A DNA stretch of 64,000 bases. Origin: Hofstenia miamia. Taxonomy: Eukaryota > Xenacoelomorpha > Acoela. Where the stretch lies: NCBI GenBank assembly GCA_004352715.1, contig SCFE01000018.1:1341464-1405463 (forward strand), written 5' to 3'. A program made the position numbers and the translations under genes. This document shows, piece after piece, positions 59,601-64,000 of the stretch; the first letter of the stretch is position 1; each line of letters opens with the position of its first letter. The notes under the pieces are model-generated. The model was not told where the DNA came from. It did no database searches and saw only the letters and a list, made by a program, of their open reading frames with translations.

Positions 59601-62257
59601 CAGTTCAATTTTGATGGTGATTTAATTGCATCTTCCAAATTTAAACACAAAGGTATTTTGAATAGCTTATTTGTTTCATCGTTACTGTAGTAAATTTTTC
59701 CATTTGATACGTTAGTTACCAAGGCCACTAAAGGATATAGAGTAAGAAGTCTACCCAATATTAGCACGTGTATGAATTCGCATTAAATCAATTAAGTAGT
59801 TTGCATAGTCTTAAGGAAAGTAATCATTTTGTTTAAACGTTTCTCTATTAAATGTTTCTGCGGATGTTTCATATTTGAAATGTGTGCTGCTGCGCCCAAA
59901 TCAAATGATTATCTCCTACGTCTGAACGAGTGTTTTGTGGCAACAGCAGGCTCTTTGCGAAAATTAAATCCGTTAGTGTTCCAACCTAACTATTATAAGT
60001 GAACCGGGACCCGATCTGACTTATTTGATTCTTAACTCGACCCGCGGGTCGCTTCTGTTTGACCTGTTCCCTGATTATACGTACTGTCATAACTGGCATA
60101 ACTTTAATGAATATATAAAGCAAAATGCAAATTTTTGCATAAAAATGCTAAAAAAATTAAAACTACCAAGAAATAATGTACTATGAAAGTTTTGTCAATA
60201 TAAAGTCAATATCTGTTGTTAGGTTTATAAAGTCAAAATATTGTAAAAATGGACAACTTATAGATAATAAAAATTACTCATATTTATTGTAATAGTATTA
60301 ACATTAATCTATATCGTTTTCGTTTATAGGCCCAACTTGCAACCAATTATTGTTTAAGCCTAAATATCATTTCATATTCCATTAGAAGGTTGTGAAATGT
60401 TTCTTGAATTTTTAGTGATACAGCCTACCTAGTTTAGTGATTTGATACTGTATATTTATGCGCATAAAAAATTATTTTGATTAAGCGTGATCGATCGACC
60501 TTAGTTATTCAGACAAAAGTCATTTTACTTGTGCAAAAAAAATTATATTTATATTAACTTAGCATCTACATCCATACCAAATTTATCTGTTTTGTGTTGC
60601 CATTAATCAATATGTTAAATGTGCTAGCAACCCTCTGACTGAGCAAGGGTGACCTCCGGGTCAGTGGGTACCGGGTCAACGTGTCAATCGACTTACTGTT
60701 TGAACGAGTCTTTGGATAATTGTGTCTCTAATAGTATTCAGTTGACCCGGTCATTTTTTACTTAGAAAAGTGACAGGCGCTAGAAAATGACAAATATGTA
60801 AGTTTCAAAAATGTTCGATAATGATTAACATCATAAACAAATATATATCGCCTCATGTGTTAACGTTTAATGGGTCATCGGGTCGGGTTTCCGTTTCAAT
60901 GAGTATTCGGATCAATGTGTCACCGGGTTGAAATTGTTACCCGGCTGTCACTCTTGACTGAGCCATGAAATACATCAGTGGTTCTATCGGATAAGAATGC
61001 TTAGTAATATTTTTAATTGTTTATTTCTTCAATATTTTGAAATTTTAGAAGCACATGTTAAAATGTATCAATTAGAGTCTTTGGTTGTTTACTTTCCCAA
61101 TACAAAGTGTTAGTTTGGAAACGATTGACCCTATCTCGGCCTGGATTTTTTAATTTTAAAACCAGGAGAAATCCTATTGATAACTAACAACGAAACTATA
61201 GCTTGCAATGACTGACTACTAAGAGAAAAAGTTCGACATTCTTATGATTTACATCATTATGAGCGTGATGTCCGGAAGTTAACGCTAGTACCCAAAATTG
61301 AGAAATATACGTTCCCATAACAGAATATCACAGAAATTTGGCTAACATATAGCTATGTACAAAAATTCGCATTGTATACCCAATTAATATGTGATATATA
61401 AACAAACAATTACCGAACAACTTATCATTGGCAGGATGAAATTAATATTATATTGGTTTTATGGAATAAAATGAATGTATCTAAAAATCCTTGTAGCAAA
61501 CTGTCCCCTATTTGTCATTTAAATTTCTAGAAAATGTTCGAGTTCCCTACAATTCATGAATATTTCAACCGAAAATGAATCCCATTGCAATGGAAATGTT
61601 AAATTTGTCATTTGCTTACCTAATCCATTCTTCTTGTATCGAACATAGTACTACATGTGTAATGACAAACAGATATTTTTCTCAACAATTATTAACAAAC
61701 CTTATTGTGAATTTAATATATGAATGCATTTTAATTATTCATTTTGTTCATTTATAATTTTAAAATGAATTTCTTGTGGTTAAATATTTTGCTAATGACA
61801 AACCTACCATAACCATAACCCATTTTTTCTATCTCATTGAATATGTTTTCTAGCTTTAGGTATATTTGTGATGAGGTATGGTTCCTCTCTTAATGTAAAT
61901 CCTGAAAAGTGGTCAGAATATACTTTGCTTTGGGGCTTTATAATTTTTAATTTTCAATATTCGTATATTTTTTCTTTAGAGATACGATGTATGTGTTTAC
62001 ATATTAATCATCTCTTGATTGCCAGTTACAATCATTTATGGATTGTGGATGTTAACGAGTTATCTTCTACCTCTGAGGCTCTGTTGAAGAAAAATATCCG
62101 AGTTTCCTGCATGTCGAGTAACAATGACAATGTTGTTTTATTTAGCAAGGACTACTCGGAGATCTTGCTATTCAATAGAGATCTAACGTTGAAGATGTCA
62201 GTGAACATAGGTTTTAAAATTTGCTCGTGTGGTATTACTATATCACCTTCTGGAAAT
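55008..62257 (+). CDS. Gene B: paralogue of gene A (5 exons visible, 5' and 3' ends missing)
   Basis: Exons 55008-55270, 55713-55955, 58817-59131, 59499-59652 and 61980-62257 join in one frame into about 417 codons with no stop. Domain order is the same as gene A: two B-boxes, coiled coil, linker, propeller-like segments. All introns are GT-AG. Introns are mostly shorter than in gene A (intron 1 442 against 2021 bases), except intron 2 (2861 against 1657), which carries a LINE. The last exon is expected beyond 64000, since the corresponding intron of gene A is 3.8 kb long and none of 62258-64000 looks like that exon. Same orientation and linkage point to tandem duplication. Function is inferred only from the TRIM-like layout. 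Confidence 0.83.
55713..55955 (+). CDS. Gene B coiled-coil exon
   Basis: 243 bases, same length and phase as in gene A; acceptor tgtctag, donor gtagtc. Contains VRQDIHASIAHHEDVIK and a run of Lys/Glu/Ile heptads (AISNINDKISNFINQIND), consistent with a coiled coil. Confidence 0.84.
56570..56992. repeat. (TA)n microsatellite with 353-base assembly gap
   Basis: TA runs at 56570-56620 and 56974-56992 enclose N at 56621-56973, in gene B intron 2. The gap is most simply an uncloseable TA repeat. Confidence 0.95.
57200..58240 (-). pseudogene. LINE ORF2 relic: end of reverse transcriptase and C-terminus, in gene B intron 2
   Basis: On the minus strand, from 58240 down: SSGAPQDSVFAVLFH and INDLPQ (the SG-x-PQ-G-S motif region), SSSLMYVDDTAIFNF with catalytic YVDD, then after frameshifts LSLFKSIPRAILLYASPCWW (57765 on), the post-RT motif L-x-x-S-x-x-x-P-x-x-L-Y-x-S-P-x-W, and FQKRAFKKISPLQY. 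Another shift leads to a final stop near 57279. An (ATT)n tract at about 57207-57222 lies at its 3' end, as in some LINE tails. Local GC is raised. Confidence 0.75.
58817..59131 (+). CDS. Gene B linker exon
   Basis: 105 codons, phase 0; acceptor ttttag, donor gtaagt. Starts AENVIKTAQDYLDHKDLL, matching gene A, then a longer, Asp/Ser/Tyr-rich stretch, and ends in FSPSIDS against YAPSLES of gene A. Confidence 0.83.
59499..59652 (+). CDS. Gene B propeller-like exon 1
   Basis: 154 bases, phase 0 in and 1 out; acceptor ttttttag, donor gtattt. Translates IKFPNT, then AEASSDGHWLRQFNFDGD, colinear with gene A. An open frame on the opposite strand here is a shadow. Confidence 0.82.
60636..60962. mobile_element. 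hAT-type MITE, 311 bp, exact 8-bp target duplication, in gene B intron 4
   Basis: TGACTGAG occurs at 60636-60643 and 60955-60962. The left end is CAAGGGTGACCTCCGGGTCA; the complement of the right end is AGAGTGACAGCCGGGTAACA. ACCCG/CGGGT motifs are repeated subterminally. No coding frame. A related solo stretch with CGGGACCCGATCTGAC lies near 60003. Confidence 0.83.
61980..62257 (+). CDS. Gene B propeller-like exon 2
   Basis: 278 bases; acceptor tttctttag, donor gtaagt. Contains EIRCMCLHINHLLIASYNHL and SVNIGFKICSCGITISPSGN, aligned end to end with gene A. The open frame upstream from 61868 is intron read-through, since conservation begins exactly at the acceptor. Confidence 0.84.
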
Positions 62258-62548
62258 GTAAGTATTTTTGAAATCTGTATTTAATGGTAGAAATTCAATC
62301 GAATCTCTGTATTTTCTTATAATATAAACAGTTATTCTTGTTACAATAATAAGAATTTGTTAAGCATTTCCTTTTAAAGATATGGAACTAGTAGATTCGT
62401 TTTCGAATTTTACATACAATTTTGGTATATAATAAATATATTTATAAATTCTTTATTGACGCCACTTAGCTAGTTTTTACGAAGTTGATCTTTCAAAATA
62501 TAAATCGATATTTAAATCAGATGGACGATTTTCAATAAATTCAATTTT

Positions 62549-62637
62549 AGTATATATATTATATACATATATATATATNNNNNNNNNNNNNNNNNNNNNN
62601 NNNNNNNNNNNNNNNNNNNNNNNNNNNNNNNNNNNNN

Positions 62638-62671
<34 letters not shown>
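62549..62671. repeat. (TA)n microsatellite with 59-base assembly gap
   Basis: TA-rich runs on both sides of N 62579-62637, in gene B intron 5. Confidence 0.93.
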
Positions 62672-62674
<3 letters not shown>

Positions 62675-64000
62675 TCATTTGTAACAGTCAAAATCTACTA
62701 CTTCGCTGTTATAAATGATCAATGGAAGGCAGTTTTGACGTGCAATCGACCAATGTTGATTGCGGCCTTGACAATTACTTTTTAGAATTTCTTATTGTGA
62801 TGGCTTTATGCAATCCAAAAACTGTATTATTTCGAAAAAAATTCTTAGCATGAAACTTATTACTCATATCCCATTTCTTAAGGAAAACTTTAAATATTGT
62901 TCGTATGTAATTTTCAATGCATATTGATATTTTGTAATTCAATTTGTGTATCTACCTTACAATAATCAAAGCTTTGTGTATTCTAGTGATGAGTGGAACA
63001 GGTGCTATGTGGGGGTAGTTGGTTTTACACTTCCTTACCCGTGGTAAAAGTGGGTGAGAACAATGATTATTGGGTACAAGCGAATACAGATAAGCCTTAC
63101 ATTCCACATTGGGTGTTTTTTAAATATTATTTCTTTCAAGAACATACATTATCAATGGAATGCTGGAAATATTGACATAAGGAACATGAGCTTTCTTTGA
63201 AATGTTATTGAATATTTTTAAATTGCTTAATAGCAGCAAAGAAAATTATATAGGTAATAGTGTTTTATTGACGGGTACAACATCAACCAATCTCGAGCCA
63301 AACTCACAATAATCTCTTCTGCCAACAACAATGATTCCATTACGAGTATTGTAACAAACATCAGTGCAGCCACTTGAAAACATTTATCAATGCAGTCAAA
63401 CCTGAGTTTAGAACACCTCCTCGGGACCGTAACACCGGCTGTCCTATTTTGAGTATTACCTTTTTCAAACAATTCAAAATATTTTAAACTTTATTAAGAG
63501 GAAATATATTCGATAAAGGAATGCTGTTTCAAAGAGATCTTGTGTAATTATTGCAGTAGTGTAGCTAAAATTATCAAGTAGTTTAACTTCGTGATTTTTA
63601 ACCTAAAAATATGATTTCAATTATTTTAGTGTTGCTTATGCCTGCTTGTTTGTTATTTAAAGTGCAGTTCATCCATATTGCATTCATTTCCTTCAACAAC
63701 GTATTCGTTCAAGATCGCTATTAATTTAGGTCTCACACTGATAACTGAGTTCCAGTTTTTGTATGTGTCACTAGATACTTCTCCCATGTTGTTTTCAGCA
63801 TATACATTGACAGTAAGACATTGAAATTCTAGGATCGGGGTTGTCTGTTAAAGATTATAGATGAAATGTAACAGTCAGCTTATTGCAATATATATACTCG
63901 CGATGTTGACAAATTCTCAATAACCTCGTTAAAATTGACCAATTAAGTCATTTCTCACAGTGCGCAATTTTGAATGTTTCTGCAGTGTATGTGTTATACA
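62672..64000. other. Gene B intron 5, no exon found
   Basis: I looked for a counterpart of the last gene A exon (IWTLQEKE...KFVKFNI) and saw none, so the terminal exon should lie past the window end. Open frames at 62993-63175 and, on the minus strand, 63227-63472 show no recognisable motif. Confidence 0.5.

Noticed and set aside
59495-59767. Minus-strand 90-codon frame
   Set aside because: It is the shadow of gene B exon 59499-59652, whose + strand frame is conserved in gene A.

Overview
This is an AT-rich (by eye about two thirds A+T) window of animal nuclear DNA. Evidence: genes are split by GT-AG introns with T-rich acceptors, intergenic space is large, and many unrelated transposable elements of metazoan type are present (CR1-like LINE, hAT, piggyBac, Tc1/mariner, Harbinger-like). 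I cannot name the species; an invertebrate is most likely. Three runs of N (1000, 353 and 59 bases) and one isolated N mark assembly gaps.

Genes. Two paralogous genes lie on the + strand about 39 kb apart. Gene A (exons 1187-15837) and gene B (exons 55008 to beyond the window end) encode the same architecture: a tandem pair of B-box zinc fingers, a coiled coil, an acidic/polar linker, then beta-rich segments that look like a propeller. This is TRIM-like, with no RING finger visible in the window. Corresponding exons have the same intron phases and nearly the same lengths (exon 2 243/243, exon 4 154/154, exon 5 278/278 bases). Gene A is complete at its 3' end; the last exon of gene B falls outside. 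The 5' ends of both are unresolved.

Transposons fill nearly everything else, and several can be bounded exactly by target-site duplications. In gene A introns: a Tc1/IS630-like transposase remnant (about 4.4-5.0 kb), a hAT MITE (12.1 kb) and a frameshifted CGGBP-like hAT (13.3-14.9 kb). Between the genes: a hAT MITE (18.6 kb), a CR1-like LINE with tandem promoter monomers, an SGNH-esterase ORF1 and a 2A-like motif at the head of ORF2 (19.3-21.5 kb), a 1.4 kb hAT (22.5-24.0 kb), a hammerhead-like inverted repeat (29.4-29.8 kb), an exact 330-bp duplication, a foldback element packed with 19-bp palindromes (31.9-33.5 kb), a BED-finger hAT remnant (35.4-37.3 kb), several TIR elements (37.9, 40.7, 43.8 kb), a piggyBac with a second element nested in its transposase (47.6-50.6 kb), and mariner pieces (51.2 and 54.4 kb). 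In gene B introns: a LINE 3' half (57.2-58.2 kb, minus strand) and a hAT MITE (60.6 kb).

All transposase and reverse-transcriptase reading frames seen here carry stops or frameshifts, so they are relics. The two B-box genes are the only clearly intact coding units.
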